Below, one piece after another: positions 1 through 11,559 of a stretch of 64,000 nucleotides of DNA (positions are counted from its first letter, which is position 1; each line of letters begins with the position of its first letter). The translations under genes and the position numbers were made by a program. The notes under the pieces are model-generated. The model was not told the DNA's origin and did not search any database. It was given only the letters and a program-made list of their open reading frames with translations. Source of the stretch: Aquanectria penicillioides (lineage: Eukaryota > Ascomycota > Sordariomycetes > Hypocreales > Nectriaceae); the NCBI GenBank assembly GCA_003415625.1, contig PYIU01000001.1:2232001-2296000 (forward strand). Reading direction: 5' to 3'.

Positions 1-522
1 GACTTGCGCAAGCTCAAGGATGTCACCGACCAGGACTACCTTGGCTCCCTGCGTGACATGCAAGCTTACTCCCTTGCGCTGAAGCAGCTCCTCAAGGCCC
101 GGGAGCAGAAGCAGCTCGACTATGAGCAGCTAACCGAGTACCTCAACAAGTCTACCACTGAGCGGGACAGCCTGCATTCCGGCCACGGCGGTGGAGGTGG
201 AGCAGGAGGCTTCTTCCGTTCCAAGATTGAGGACGTCCGGGGCGTCGACCATGAGCAGGCTCGCCGCGAGCGCACCCGCAAGCTCGAGCTGCGAGTCGAG
301 GAGCTGACGCACGAGGTCGAGAGCGCCCGCAAGACGAGCGACATGTTTGACGACGAGGTCGTCAAGGAGGTGGCTGAGTTTGAGCGCATTAAGCGCATCG
401 AGATGAAGGCCCAGCTGGCCAACATGGCCGACGCCCACGTCGACTTTTACGGCCAGGTCATCAACACCTGGGAGCACTACATCCTAGAGATGGAAAAGCA
501 GGGCGTCGTGCCCGCCGCATGA
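1..522 (+). CDS. snx4: Sorting nexin-4 (Snx4/Atg24), C-terminal part
   Basis: The open frame is continuous from the first base to a TGA at 520-522, so the start and the PX domain lie outside the window. The 173 visible residues are highly charged and helical, with heptad-like stretches, as expected for the C-terminal BAR domain of fungal Snx4/Atg24. Recognisable stretches are the Gly-rich linker GHGGGGGAGGFF and the block KIEDVRGVDHEQARRERTRK. Family knowledge: Snx4 binds PI3P through PX, dimerises through BAR, and works in endosome-to-Golgi retrieval (for example of SNAREs) and in selective autophagy. It converges on the kexin gene. Kexin is itself a Golgi-endosome cycling protein, but this adjacency may be chance. 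The family assignment is from recognised sequence similarity, not a search. Confidence 0.85.
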   Translation, partial: DLRKLKDVTDQDYLGSLRDMQAYSLALKQLLKAREQKQLDYEQLTEYLNKSTTERDSLHSGHGGGGGAGGFFRSKIEDVRGVDHEQARRERTRKLELRVEELTHEVESARKTSDMFDDEVVKEVAEFERIKRIEMKAQLANMADAHVDFYGQVINTWEHYILEMEKQGVVPAA

Positions 523-1164
523 GGAGCCGGCAACCGCCCCGGGGCCTGACGTGGAGACGACGAATACGGCCGAAACGGATGCAAAGTCAAGGCTGAGAAG
601 AGAACCGAAAGACGGAGCAAGATATCCACGTGTGATTTGAATTTGCTGTCACGAGCTCTTGGCGTTTGGGAAACGATAATGGCGTTTTACGGGGCTGTGG
701 AAAGAAAGACTAGGAAACGGGTTTGTGAGAAAGGGGTGCGCCTGGTGTCTGTGAATGTGTGCGTGTGTGTGGATCTGGGAACGAAGGGCTTCATACGTCA
801 AGTTTAGAGATAATGGATGAGAAGTATCCCCGCGTCATGTACTATTACCGTCTTTTACCATGGTATGGAAGAGCAAGGTGAATGAAAGGGATTCACTCCT
901 ATAGTATCACAACATAGCCCAGTGAAAGCATACGGAAACAAAACCATGTCCTCATCCAAAACTTCTATTGAATTAACACTATACCAAAGACAGTAAACAA
1001 GGGTCAAAAAACTCCGGTCGTCCCATGCAAAAGTTATCGCCAGAGGGCTACATCTGGCTCGAAACCCAATATGCCAAATGCTCCTGGCCATTGATCTTGA
1101 TCTCCATCCTGTACTTCATACACCACACCTCTAACTCTACCAGTCGGACAAGTCTTGTAGCTTT
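523..1164. other. Intergenic, convergent 3' regions
   Basis: This 642-bp gap lies between the stop of the sorting nexin gene and the stop of the kexin gene, so it should hold both 3' UTRs. A short GT-rich run (about 750-770) is visible. I see no further gene or RNA. Confidence 0.6.
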
Positions 1165-3776
1165 TTATCGTGAGCTTCCGCTCAGGGGTTTCCTCTCAGC
1201 CTTTTCATCCGCTGAGTCGTCGTCGCTCTCTTCGCCAACAACGTACTGCTCCGAGTCATCATGTGGTAGACGCTCAGCTGATCTGTCGTGATAATCTTCA
1301 AATTGGTCGTCATCGCTTCCTTCGGCAAAGGCATCATACAGCTCTCCACCGCGGGTACGCCGAGACTTGCCGGCAGCTCCCTTCTCTCCCGGGTTCAGGC
1401 CCTCGGCCTCCTCCTCATCGAGGAGCTCGAATTCGTAGTTGTTGCGAGAATTGTTGAGGCGGCGGCGGCGGGCGATGAAAAGGTAGATGCCCAGGCCAAG
1501 GCAGAAGGCAGCAATCAGGCCAATGGCTCCGTAAATCCAGATCTGGGCCTTCTTGGAAGCCCCGAAGCTCGGGAGCCAGTCAACCCAGGACGACGAAGCC
1601 GCAGAGGTGGTGGTCTCTTGGGCTGCGTTGGTGCCGCTGGGAGATGACTTTTGCGTACCGCTTGGCTGGGCAGGGTTCTTGGTAGGGCGTTGAGGGTGGT
1701 CAGAGGGGTTGGCGGGGACGTCGGTAGCTCCGGACTCAGCAGTGGGTGTGCTTGAGGGGATGGTCGGGGTCTTGGTTGCATCATGGTCATCGTCATCGTG
1801 CTCATCAGGCATGGGCAAGAGAGTGGCCTTGTCGGCGTTGATAGACTCGCCCCAAAGCTTCAAGTGCCAATCGATGAACTTGCCCTTGTGGTCATTTTGC
1901 TCCGTGTCTCTCACGACAAGGGTCCACTTGCCGACTCCAGATTCACCCCTATTGGATTGTTAGCTAAACTCAAGGCAAAGGACGAGATTGTCTTACCAGT
2001 GAGCGACACTCATAAAGGTCCAGTCATCGTAACCGCCCATGTGAGAGTCCATCTTTCGGACTACGGCGATGTGGCTGACGACGTTGTTGGGGCTGATCAA
2101 ATCGACGCTGAGGTCACCACGGCGAGTGTGCTCAACATTCATGGTAACAGTGACATGCTCAACGCGGGCCACGTTGGATTCCTTGAGCATGTCCTCAGTC
2201 ACCTCGAAGCTCACAGAGATACCATCCTTGCCCTGGGGGATATCTTGCTTGACGTGGTTCCAAGGAGAAAAGTACCAGGCCTGGGGCTTAACCTTCTCCC
2301 ACGTCTTGGCCTTCTCAACGAGAGAGTAAGAGTCAATCTTGCCGTATCCAAAAGTATGGCTAAATTTCTTGCCAATAGTGGTGGTTTGCCACTCAGCCTG
2401 GCCGTCGTCAATTGGCACCGCGGTGTCCATGGCCAGGTACTGCATATCTCTCCAAGTCAAGTCAGGTCGAACCTGCATAACCAAGGCGAAGATGCCAGCG
2501 GCCAGGGGAGCAGCAGCTGAAGTTCCACCGTGATTGCTGTAGCAGGAGTTCTCACCAACGTCGGTTGTGTGCTAGTCAAGTCAGTTCAAATTCATATTCA
2601 TCTCATGAGCTCAGGCAAACTTACAATGGCATCGCCATTGCCGCTGCTGTAGGTGACGACAAGCTGGGCGGAGCAGAGCTCGGAGTAGTAAGGGTGGTGA
2701 CCAGTGTGATCAACGGCACCAACAGTGATACTGTAAATGGAGTTTGTATAGCCATCAAAGTTGCAGTTGTCGCCGTTGGCAGCGCCGTTGCCGCTGGCAA
2801 AAACGTAAATGGATCCCAAACCACCACGACCCTTCTGGATAGCCTGAAGCATAGCTCTCCTGATAAGGACTCCGGGGGCCTCCATGGTCCGACCGTCATC
2901 AGAGGGGCCCCACGAGCAAGAGTAGATCTGGGTGTCCTGGTACTTGTATATCATGGCCTCGGCCTCATCGGCGTCGCTGATAGCTTTGCTGAGGATTCGA
3001 ATGCCCGCGATCTTGGAATCATAGGCGACACCGACACCACACACGTCATTTCGCGCTGCCGAAACCTCTCCAGCGCAGCGAGTGCCGTGCCTATCATCTG
3101 ACAACTCGGGGGCGGGAACAGGGTCGCCATCGTTGAAATCCCAGGAACCTTCCGCAAAGTAGTTGGGTTTGAGATCGTTGCTGTTCATGTCCAGGCCATC
3201 ATCAACGATGGCAACGGTAGCATTCTTTCCAGTAATACCTTCGAGCCAGAGGCCAGTGACGTTGACGTCGTGGCCGATCTCGACGGCGTTGAAAAGGTGC
3301 CACTGCTCAGTAAAGATGGGATCGGCGATGTCGAGCGTCTTCATGACCTGAGCTTGTTTCTGAACGGCCCAATCCTTTGCATCTCCGCGACGGCTAGCCA
3401 CAAGACCAGTGTCGGCGTTCGGGCGAGGGGGAATGATTCGTTTCTCAAGGTGCATACGAGGCTTCTGTTTGGTGGTGAGGAGGACGCCGTCCAAGGGATC
3501 TGAGCCGCCAACATCTCGTTTCCTCCTCCGGCGCTCTTGGATTTCTCTCTTGACGATATCGCCTTCGAATTTGGGGGCGCGGAAGACGTGATGATGCTCG
3601 AGGTCGCTAAGCTGGCCCTCGTGCCTCAATCCAAGGCGGTTGGCCACTTGCTCGGGGTTGGTGGAACGGTCGAGGTGGAGGACGTAGTAATCATTATTCA
3701 CATGATCTCGGGGAACCTGGGAGCCATGCGAAAGGACGGCGAGGCCGACGAGGCTGAGGAGAGTCGAAATCTTCAT
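1165..3776 (-). CDS. kexB: Kexin, Golgi proprotein convertase (S8 subtilase)
   Basis: Three exons on the minus strand: 3776-2625, 2571-1997, 1948-1165; both introns have GTAAG donors and TAG/AG ends and keep frame, giving 836 aa. The protein starts with a signal peptide (about residues 1-18), then a propeptide with a basic run (ERRRRKRD). The subtilase domain shows Asp in VAIVDDGLD, His in DDRHGTRCAG, oxyanion Asn in FASGNGA, and Ser in NHGGTSAAAP, the last made only when the first intron is removed. A P-domain follows, then a Ser/Thr/Pro-rich stalk, one TM segment (IWIYGAIGLIAAFCLGLGIY), and an acidic cytosolic tail with YEFELL-type sorting signals. Family role: Ca-dependent cleavage after KR/RR in the late Golgi, maturing secreted enzymes, pheromones and peptides. 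Length fits kexB of other moulds. The region upstream (3777 on) is its promoter. Confidence 0.95.
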
Positions 3777-5375
3777 CGTGAGACGGAGGGGAAGGACAAG
3801 TCCTCGCGGCGCAGAGGACAGTGACGCGTAGAATCGGAACTCGAGTAAGGTCTAATACATCAACGATAGGGATATTCCGGCCAGCCGTAAAGAGTGAATG
3901 GGTAACTAAAGAAATGGGGCCGGTCAGCTCGCGGGCGAGGAACTCTCCGTGGTGAATAATGGAGGAGAATGAGGCGATTGCCAGGCGCACGCTAAAAGGG
4001 CGAGGCGAATGTTGTGTTGTGAGGGAGACGACGTAATCGCAGGTGGGCACGCGCACGCTAAGGGAGGCGACGGGAAGCGGCGGAAGGAGGAGGATCGTAC
4101 CTAAAGCCGTCCAAGCCAACGACGACGATGTCGCGATGACGGAGCGAATGGGTTGTTGTGGGATCAACGGCAGACGAGGTTGTCGAGGGAAGAATTGGAT
4201 CGCAAAGTCAAGGAGGCGAAGCGGATGGTGATGTCGTGGCCTTCGGTGTTGGGGCCTTGGCTAGGACAAGTGCCAATAAGCAGGTGCACCTGGTGAAACA
4301 GAGTTCCTGCCGATGTACCATTTGGGAGAAATAGGGGACCTGGTGCCAACCTTCTGTCCTTCCAGGCCTTTTTTGGGGGACGATTTGGGGTAACGATCTC
4401 CGTACAGGGCAGCGCGTAGGTGCCTAGCTCCCTGCGCCACAGTCTGGAGGCAGTTACTTGTCCTCCGCCGTGCGGAGTACTGGGCGCAGTAAGTCATGCA
4501 TTCGCTGGCAGGGAAGGTACCTTCGGGCGGTTTTCCACGCATGGACCTGGACCTTTGTTGGCGGCGCCTTCCCCATTGATCGCCGCCCACCTCAGCATGC
4601 GCCTAGGACCTAGGCCCGTATGTACCCAAGTACGCCCAGAATTTCACAGGGAATGCAATTGCAAGACAGGACTCGACTATCCGCGCCCCGAGACATACAG
4701 GGCATTTACTTTTGTGTTATTTTGTTTTCTTTTCTTTTTTTTTTATCCTCCTCTCTTCTGCTTCTCATGCCTCACATTTGTTTGCTTGCCAGGTCCTACG
4801 TATGTGAGCCTGCAGTCATCTCCACGTTTATTCCAAGCCTCCGTACCATCTTTTTTTAGTTGGTGCGCCTGCTTCGCCCACTGGAGCTACTGCCAACAAC
4901 GTTGGCTGCAATTGTTCGCGTGCACCTGATCAATACAAAGCTAAAGGGCTCTTCAATAGTGGCACGGGCCCTGAAACACCACGAGAATTATCTTCCCCTT
5001 GATGCGTCAGCAGTGCTTGTGCAAGCCCGTCCTCCTCCAATTTGGCTGTCTCGGTATTGTAGCATTCTTAAGGGTGTCAATTAGACTCCTCCACTCCTCA
5101 TCCCTGTTGATCAATACTGCAGCGTGTTCTCAATGAAGCTCAACCCCCAGTGTGTGTGGTGCCCACTTTTCGACAAGTTCTTTGTGAATTCTGAACAGGT
5201 CTCTTTATTATCGCATGTACCGTCTACGTCTAATACGTCTATCGTAGTTTTCCACCCACATTCTGTACCCCCAAATTTCAAGCCCTGGACGCCTCCCGCA
5301 AGAAAAAGAAATCACCAACACCTTGATATTTCCCTTTTATTCCGCCTCCCTCTCTAGCCCTCTTTCGCCCTTGCT
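3777..5375. promoter_or_regulatory. Kexin upstream region with CT-rich tract
   Basis: A 1.6-kb gap upstream of kexin and downstream of the phosphate carrier gene. It holds a long pyrimidine tract at about 4713-4765, of the kind often seen near fungal transcription starts, and several palindromic pieces such as GGTACC and CCTAGG around 4515-4630. The pyrimidine tract reads as T/C on the plus strand, opposite to kexin transcription, so its role is unclear. I see no convincing gene. Confidence 0.4.
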
Positions 5376-6374
5376 TTACAGGGACGCTTCCTTGTGAATC
5401 TCAATGCCTGGCGGTGCGCCTGTGAGAGCCTTGCACTGCGCGTAAATGACAAACTGCCCAGATACCAATCCGCAAGTCATGACCAGGCGAGGCCCCAAAC
5501 CAGTGAGGATCAGTCGCTTTGGCCCAAACTCGCGAGCCAGCTGGAACATGCGGCTTGTCGCGCCCTGTTTCTGGTCTCCGGCACCCTTATTGATCGCCGA
5601 CAACAGCGTATCGGCCGGGTGAGAGAGAACGGCAGCCGCCACACCCGCCGCGATGCCCGACGTCAACTCCACACCAGTGGACTCGAGCTGCGTCAGCTTG
5701 GCCTTGCGCTCGGGGCCCATTGCCCGGTAGATGATTTCGTTGGCCGCTTCGTGGACCGAAAACTGACCCACTGCGAACGGTACCTGTTTAAACAGTAAGG
5801 GCACAAATCCGGAGTAGAAGCCTCTAAATCCTTCCTCTTTCGCCATTCTAGCAAAGCCTGATGTCAAACCAGTCGCATACCCGCGCTGAGAGACCAATCG
5901 GATTCGTGTTGCTTCTAGAGGGCAAAGCAGGATATCTGCAAAGAATTCGGCGGTTGCACTGGCCCCGAGGTAGATGGCCGTCCGGCGATCTACAGCCTTT
6001 TCAGGACCGCCGGCAAGGGCAATGTACTGCTTCTTGAAGAATTCGTAGCCAGCAAACTTGGCTCCGCCCTGGACAAGATATCCGACCGCTGTAGGACCAA
6101 ACCCAGTGAGCAGTGCTGTTGATCCTTCCGTAGCAACGATGGTACGGGCAGCCCGAACCATGTTATAACCCTTTAATGCATCGTCGACTTGAATTCGCGT
6201 CTTGACGACGTCAATTGGCGTGGCAGCCTGCGAATGTTAGATGGTGCACGAGAGCCCATTGTCACATGAATGACATACTGCATGAGTTGAAGTGGCCGCG
6301 AGGGCACCAGCTCCAAAGAACTTAACATAGTCGCTGGGGGTAAAGTCTGATAATTCGCTTTGCTTTTGCGCCAT
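5376..6374 (-). CDS. mir1: Mitochondrial phosphate carrier
   Basis: Two exons: 6374-6279 and 6227-5376, joined in frame through a GTATGT...CAG intron, giving 315 aa. The first exon supplies the N-terminus (starts MAQKQSELSDF) and TM1. The sequence has the three mitochondrial-carrier repeats: PIDVVKTRIQ, PLEATRIRLV and HPADTLLSAIN each match the Px[DE]xx[KR] signature (third slightly altered). SGFVPLLFKQVPFAVGQF is typical of the phosphate carrier branch (Mir1/Pic). Role known for the family: import of inorganic phosphate with a proton across the inner mitochondrial membrane for ATP synthesis. It is transcribed away from the MutY gene. The alternative is the close paralogue Pic2; I favour the main carrier, but cannot decide firmly without an alignment. 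Confidence 0.9.
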
Positions 6375-7843
6375 CTTTAATATCGATTCTAAATCACATA
6401 CTGCAGAGGTCAATCAACAAAGGTCGAGCGCCATGTTTTATGGTTCGCTCGCTCGCCGAAAGTGATGACGTCGTTCCCGTGGCTGCCGAGCAGAAAGCTT
6501 GCGCAGTATCTTGAAATGCTCGATAAGGCGCCGATTTGCCGTGTTCGGGCCACTTTCGGTATCATGGTGGGACGGGACTCCTCGGTGAGTTGCTTGCAAA
6601 CATTTGTATCCATCTTCCAGGTTTCTGGAATGAATGTTTTTTTAAATCGTCTTCCCCCACGTTGTCCAAAAGGCTGTTTGAACAATTGGCCCGAAAACGG
6701 CCTTGGACGATAGCCTCTACGTTAACCGAAGTTGACTTTGCATTCTTCAGCGTCCGTTGTTTACCATTGTGAATGGTGTCCCAAAGTAAACTAGCGCCAT
6801 TGAAGTCGGTACCGATGCCGGCACACACCACGGGACGGAGTCGGGACGGTCCGTGATGACATCATTGAAATCTCTGTCTAAACAGATATTTGGTGCTCAG
6901 TGATGACTGATTATGTAGGGTGGGATGTGATTTCGGTCCTATGGTTAAATTTATTGTAAAGAGAAAAAAAATGGCCTTAATGGGAGCTTGTGTTATACTT
7001 TTCATGGCGCCCTCGTATGGCGTAACTTTGTGACACCAAAGTTTAGATTACTCCATATGAAGCAGATAAATTGGCTGAAGAGTCGCCACAGGCCCAATAG
7101 AATACACAAAAACATGTGAAATCGTCTCGAAATGATTTCCAAGATACCTGCACAACACTAGAATTAGCTGTAAATTGCTCTTTTATCCCTGGTATGGCCC
7201 AGATCTAGGGTAGGCATAGAGTGTCTTGGTGCGCGGCTAGGCGCGCGACGCGACGCGACAAACTTGATTGAGACTCAGATTGTTCAACCAGCCAGTGTCA
7301 AGTGCACAAAGCCCACCGATAGGATCCCCCCCCTGATAAACATCCAATTGTGAGATCGTATTTGAACACTTACCTATGTGCTGATGTACTGATTCTCGTG
7401 ATTAAATAGGTGCAATTAGTGCTACGGGATGCCAAGCAGGACAAGGCCTCGCAACCTCAGTGTCTATGTGCATGGGACATCACAATCTATCCCAAGTAAT
7501 GAGACTGAATAAAGCGAACCCTCTTTAATTACCAAAAATACCAAAGTGTACGGATCTGGATCTCACATAGACCATCCTGCCGCCGCATCTCGTCTATCCC
7601 GTCCATTTCTCAAACTTTGTCTAGGTATTTTAACCTCACATTTTAACTCGACAATTCCGTGACAATTATTATCGTATTCGTGTTATTGGTTGGTTGCACT
7701 CTGCTATTTCTTCTTTTTCTTGCTGACCATCGCTGACCATTACTAGTTCGGGTTAGCTGGTGCAATTGAATTGCAGGCGATCTCTGGTGAGTTCAAGGCT
7801 CCAAATCGTGCAGCACGAAAGGGCCATTGTTGACAGAGTGGTT
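6375..7843. promoter_or_regulatory. Divergent upstream region of mir1 and MutY
   Basis: About 1.5 kb separates the two start codons. The part next to MutY is T-rich (7620-7745). A GC-skewed patch with repeated GCGACGC occurs near 7240-7258. ORFs here are short, overlap on both strands and show no recognisable protein. Nothing else is supported. Confidence 0.4.
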
Positions 7844-9700
7844 ATGCAGAACACAATGAGTAAAATGGCACGCTCATCACGAGTCTCGCGCTCCAGCGCC
7901 TTATCTGCATCCAAGAAAATCTCTTCTCAAATAAAGACAGACGACGAGACTCCAGACGCTACTGTGAGAGTGGCAAAACGACGCCCCACCTGCTCGGAGG
8001 ACGCGTCTGAAAGCGACGCGACAGCTGCAGAGGAGAGTGACGAACCTGCGCCGAAAAGGAGAAAGCCCCAGCAGCCAAAGGGCAAGAGTAAAAGTAAGAG
8101 CGTCGCTGCTGAGTTGCACGCCCGCCTCTTCGGCCCAGGAGGAACATCGACCCGCCAGCCCTGTGTGCCCCCTACGCGGCGGCATGGTGTGAACTATCAC
8201 CGACCTGCGTTGTTGGATGAGGCTTCATCGAGACTGGCTCTTCTTACATGGTTTGATAGCGTGAGCACCAAGCGTCAGATGCCATGGCGGAAGGCATGGA
8301 TCAACCCTCAGGACCACACCAAAACTGACTTGCACGACCTCCTTGAGCGGCGGGCATACGAAGTATGGATTAGTGAGATTATGCTGCAGCAGACTAGAGT
8401 GGCGGTAGTTATCGACTACTGGAACAATTGGATGGCAAAATGGGGAACAATTCATGACTTGGCTGCTGCTGATGCCGATGATGTTCTGAGCGCTTGGCGG
8501 GGGCTTGGCTACTACAGCAGAGCGACAAGAATCCACGAGGCCGCAAAGCTTGTGGTGAAAGATCCGGAAATGAAAGGGTTGCTACCATCCTACGTGGAAC
8601 AACTCGAGGCGAAGGTCCCGGGCGTGGGTCGTTATACGGCAGGCGCAATATCCGCCATTGTGTTTGGGAGGGCGGTTCCGATGGTGGATGGGAATGTCCT
8701 GCGTGTCTTGAGCAGACAGCTTGGACTGTTGAGCAATGTGAAGACGGATAAGACAGTCATCGATACGCTATGGGCGGCTGCCGACGCACTCGCCAAAGCT
8801 GTGGCTGGGGATAAGCCGGCAGATGAAGCATCGGAAACCCACGTGAGTGACCGGCCTGGCAGATGGGGTCAAGCACTGATGGAGCTGGGAAGCACTGTTT
8901 GCACACCTAAGCCAAACTGTTCCGAATGTCCTATCGTTTCGACTTGTCGTGCATACGGCGAAGGGAAGATGCTTGTCTCCGGGGATAAGAATGAGTTAAC
9001 AGACATTGAAGACTTTTGCGACCTCTGCGAGCCTTTGGAAGAGTCCACCGAGGAGAATGCGGGTGCTGGAACCAAGGCCAAGGCTGCTGCCAAACCTGCC
9101 GCTAAGCAAGCCAAGCAAATGAAGTTGTCAGCATTCATGTTCAAAGCCCCCAAGAGCGAGGAGAAGACCCCAGAGAAACCCAAAGCCGCGTTGAGCAGTC
9201 AAGATTTGGAGAAGATTGTGGACCATGCTCGGAAGTTCCCTGTCAAAGTCGTCAAGAAGGCCGTGAGAGTGGAAGAGACGCTTGTGTGTGTGATACACCG
9301 AAGTGATGGTCATTACCTTGTCCAAAAGCGCCCCGAAAAGGGTCTTCTTGCCGGACTGTGGGAGTTTCCCAGCCAGATTCTCAACGAATCAGAGGATAAT
9401 ACCGCCAAGCAACGTCTATTCAAGGCAAATGAATTCGTCTCGGGCTTGGTGAAGCAGGATAAGGGGCGAAGACTGAAGCATGTCAGAGAGCTGGGCAGTG
9501 TCCCATGGTTGTTTTCACACATTAAACTGACTATGCACGTTCATCTTTTCACACTCGACGGAGACGATGACTGTATTGCGGATGGGGAATCTGCCTTCCA
9601 GGGTCGAATGAAATGGGCTTCGAATGAAGATGTGGATGCGGAGTCGATGGGCACTGGGATGCGAAAGTGTTGGGCACTTGCGAAGGATCGCGATGAATGA
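7844..9700 (+). CDS. A/G-specific adenine DNA glycosylase (MutY homologue)
   Basis: Single exon of 618 aa from the first in-frame ATG at 7844 (a second at 7856 is equally possible; in-frame codons further upstream are GTG, not ATG). The N-terminus is Ser/Arg-rich, followed by a basic patch (PKRRKPQQPKGKSKSKS) that may be a nuclear signal. The catalytic domain shows SEIMLQQTRV with the catalytic Glu, the helix-hairpin-helix VPGVGRYTAGAI, and the catalytic Asp in VDGNVLRV. Four cysteines for a [4Fe-4S] cluster lie around residues 352-371. A NUDIX-like C-terminal domain, which recognises 8-oxoG, spans about 473-600. Role: removes adenine mispaired with 8-oxoguanine, acting in nucleus and often mitochondria. 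Between the two domains is a linker rich in Ala and Lys, including a PCNA-box-like MKLSAFMF. Confidence 0.93.
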   Translation: MQNTMSKMARSSRVSRSSALSASKKISSQIKTDDETPDATVRVAKRRPTCSEDASESDATAAEESDEPAPKRRKPQQPKGKSKSKSVAAELHARLFGPGGTSTRQPCVPPTRRHGVNYHRPALLDEASSRLALLTWFDSVSTKRQMPWRKAWINPQDHTKTDLHDLLERRAYEVWISEIMLQQTRVAVVIDYWNNWMAKWGTIHDLAAADADDVLSAWRGLGYYSRATRIHEAAKLVVKDPEMKGLLPSYVEQLEAKVPGVGRYTAGAISAIVFGRAVPMVDGNVLRVLSRQLGLLSNVKTDKTVIDTLWAAADALAKAVAGDKPADEASETHVSDRPGRWGQALMELGSTVCTPKPNCSECPIVSTCRAYGEGKMLVSGDKNELTDIEDFCDLCEPLEESTEENAGAGTKAKAAAKPAAKQAKQMKLSAFMFKAPKSEEKTPEKPKAALSSQDLEKIVDHARKFPVKVVKKAVRVEETLVCVIHRSDGHYLVQKRPEKGLLAGLWEFPSQILNESEDNTAKQRLFKANEFVSGLVKQDKGRRLKHVRELGSVPWLFSHIKLTMHVHLFTLDGDDDCIADGESAFQGRMKWASNEDVDAESMGTGMRKCWALAKDRDE

Positions 9701-10182
9701 GCTTTGGCTCAGAACTGGCTCTGATTTGGCGCAATGAGGTATGTACATTTGTAAAATTAGAAAGGGGGGTTATTAGGAACAAGGCTAAAGTTGATTGAAT
9801 GTAACTTGCATGCATATGTCTTGGTTATCCGTTGCTACCTCGCCGTGTCTTGATACATGTGATTCAGAACTCGAAGCCTCGTGGGTAGGGTCGCAAGTAT
9901 ACAATTTCCCACAAGACTCAAACGCCCGTCCTATGGTGATGATACAAAAGTTTTAAGGCTAAAGAAAGAATGTTTTGCTCGTGAGCTCGTCACAAGATAT
10001 GTTATAGCTGGATATGATGGGTACTCACTTGCCTGGCAAGGAATAAACCCGGCTACAAGCCGTATGTGACCAACCGTTTCCCCCCGCCAGCCACATAACC
10101 ACATCATGGGGGGTCAAGAGTCATGATAGAATCAACCACACATCAAAAAGAATTTGCTACAAGCTCAAAAAGAAGGATCAGA
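9701..10182. other. Intergenic
   Basis: A gap of 482 bp between the MutY stop and the first tRNA-Leu gene. It includes the MutY 3' region. No gene recognised. Confidence 0.5.
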
Positions 10183-10285
10183 TGACGCCTCTGGGATTCG
10201 AACCCAGGCCTATTACTAGACTGCGAATTATTCGTGTTGTGATACAACCTGAACACAGCGCCTTAGACCGCTCGGCCAAAGCGCC
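10183..10285 (-). tRNA. tRNA-Leu (anticodon CAG), copy 1
   Basis: 103 nt with a complete cloverleaf. The acceptor stem pairs GGCGCTT with AGGCGTC, with two G-U pairs, and the discriminator is A. The D stem is GCC/GGC, the anticodon stem CTGTG/CGCAG, the loop TTCAGG-T, and there is a long variable arm with a CTA/TAG stem. The T arm is CTGGG-TTCGAAT-CCCAG. A 21-nt intron sits after position 37, the standard place. The long variable arm, A discriminator and CAG anticodon identify leucine. A T-run follows on the minus strand (TTCTTTTTGAG), a Pol III terminator. Identical, intron included, to the copy at 19704. Confidence 0.95.
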
Positions 10286-10963
10286 TTGATGATCGATGAA
10301 GGTGCGTGATTTATTTAAACTTAGAAAGTCTTGACGGAAGCCTGGTAGCTTTGGGTTACTGTGAGTGGCGAGTGGGAGAAGTGATGGAGTGGTGTGGTCC
10401 ACTTGGTGAGTTTTTTTGGGCGGAGATTTTCGGTCTCCGGTCCGCTTTGGGGTGGCCAAGCTCGGCCCGCCTGTAGCCGGCACTGTGCCAGGCCCTTTGT
10501 GCTCCCGTTTTCATGTACCGCAATGGGCTGAGAGTAACCTTCTGCTTGAGATGTATTGTAGGGAGGTTATTATCTTAATATTTTCTAGTAACGGAGGAAT
10601 ATGGAAATTTCCTAAATATTTTGTTGAGTCTTCTCCTCTTGTGGGTTCATAGATGACCGAAGTGACGAGGCGCTGAGCATAGATTTGAGCGTTGCAGGGC
10701 ACAAATTGGAGAATCTGTCACAAAACTATCTGAGAAGGAAAATAGATCTAGGAGTGATACTGGGAGGTGTTTACTGTGAAAACCCGGACAGAGTCTTTAT
10801 TATTATAAGAATGATCTATCTAAATGCCCTCTTAGACACATAGTGTTAGAGAATGATAGGGTCTATGGATGCGAGCCACGCTGAACCAGTACATACTCTC
10901 TCGGCATGGGAAACAGGTGGTCCATCTACAGCAATAGCGAGCGCAGATTTCAACAAATCAGAA
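10286..10963. other. Spacer between inverted tRNA-Leu genes
   Basis: About 680 bp, AT-rich in its right half, lying between the divergently oriented tRNA genes. Only short overlapping ORFs; no protein recognised. Confidence 0.5.
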
Positions 10964-11066
10964 GGCGCTTTGGCCGAGCGGTCTAAGGCGCTGTGTTCAG
11001 GTTGTATCTCAACAGGAATAATTCGCAGTCTAGTAATAGGCCTGGGTTCGAATCCCAGAGGCGTCA
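10964..11066 (+). tRNA. tRNA-Leu (anticodon CAG), copy 2
   Basis: Same 103-nt layout as copy 1, with identical exon sequence. The 21-nt intron differs at two positions (TATCTCAACAGG against TATCACAACACG). B box GGTTCGAATCC is intact, and T-rich terminators follow within 15-25 nt. It is in inverted orientation to copy 1, about 680 bp away. Confidence 0.95.
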
Positions 11067-11559
11067 TTCATTTTTGCTTTTTTGTCTCTTTTCCCGTGTG
11101 TTATTGTTGCTGCTTATAGACCTTCGTCCTTTTGTGCATATTGGTTGGTTGGTTGAGGTCTGTGAACAACTGGGCGGCTCTCGGAACTCTGCGCCTGCAT
11201 GCGATTGTCATTTCCCATTTCAGTTCAACCAAGATTTGCACATGTTCAACTAGGTTCATGAAAAGGGACATTAGCCATCATATATCTTATGTTAAGCAAT
11301 TGAAACAACCCCATGCCGCCGCTCTCAGGCTTTCTTCTCCTATGTTGCTCCCAATTATCCACTGGACTGTCTGAAACTAGTTGCTTGTATGATGAAACGG
11401 AGCAAATGCCGCACCACAACAAAGCTCGCTTTACTTCCAATTGGACCTAATTGGGAATGCATAAATGGGGGGTTTGTCTTCCTCAATCCGGTACTTTACA
11501 CACAATTGGTGGACATCTGCTTGCTCACCAAGTCCTTGTATGTTCCAGCAGCATATCCC
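11067..11559. other. Intergenic, downstream of tRNA and P450
   Basis: 493 bp that contain the tRNA terminator and the 3' region of the P450 gene. No gene recognised. Confidence 0.5.

Noticed and set aside
1783..2520. Plus-strand ORF of 245 codons
   Set aside because: It lies antisense to kexin exons, overlaps the catalytic and P domains, and its translation shows no domain; it is a shadow of the kexin gene.
7760..7843. Upstream extension of the MutY frame as a mitochondrial presequence
   Set aside because: The frame is open there, but the first codon is GTG and no ATG occurs before 7844.
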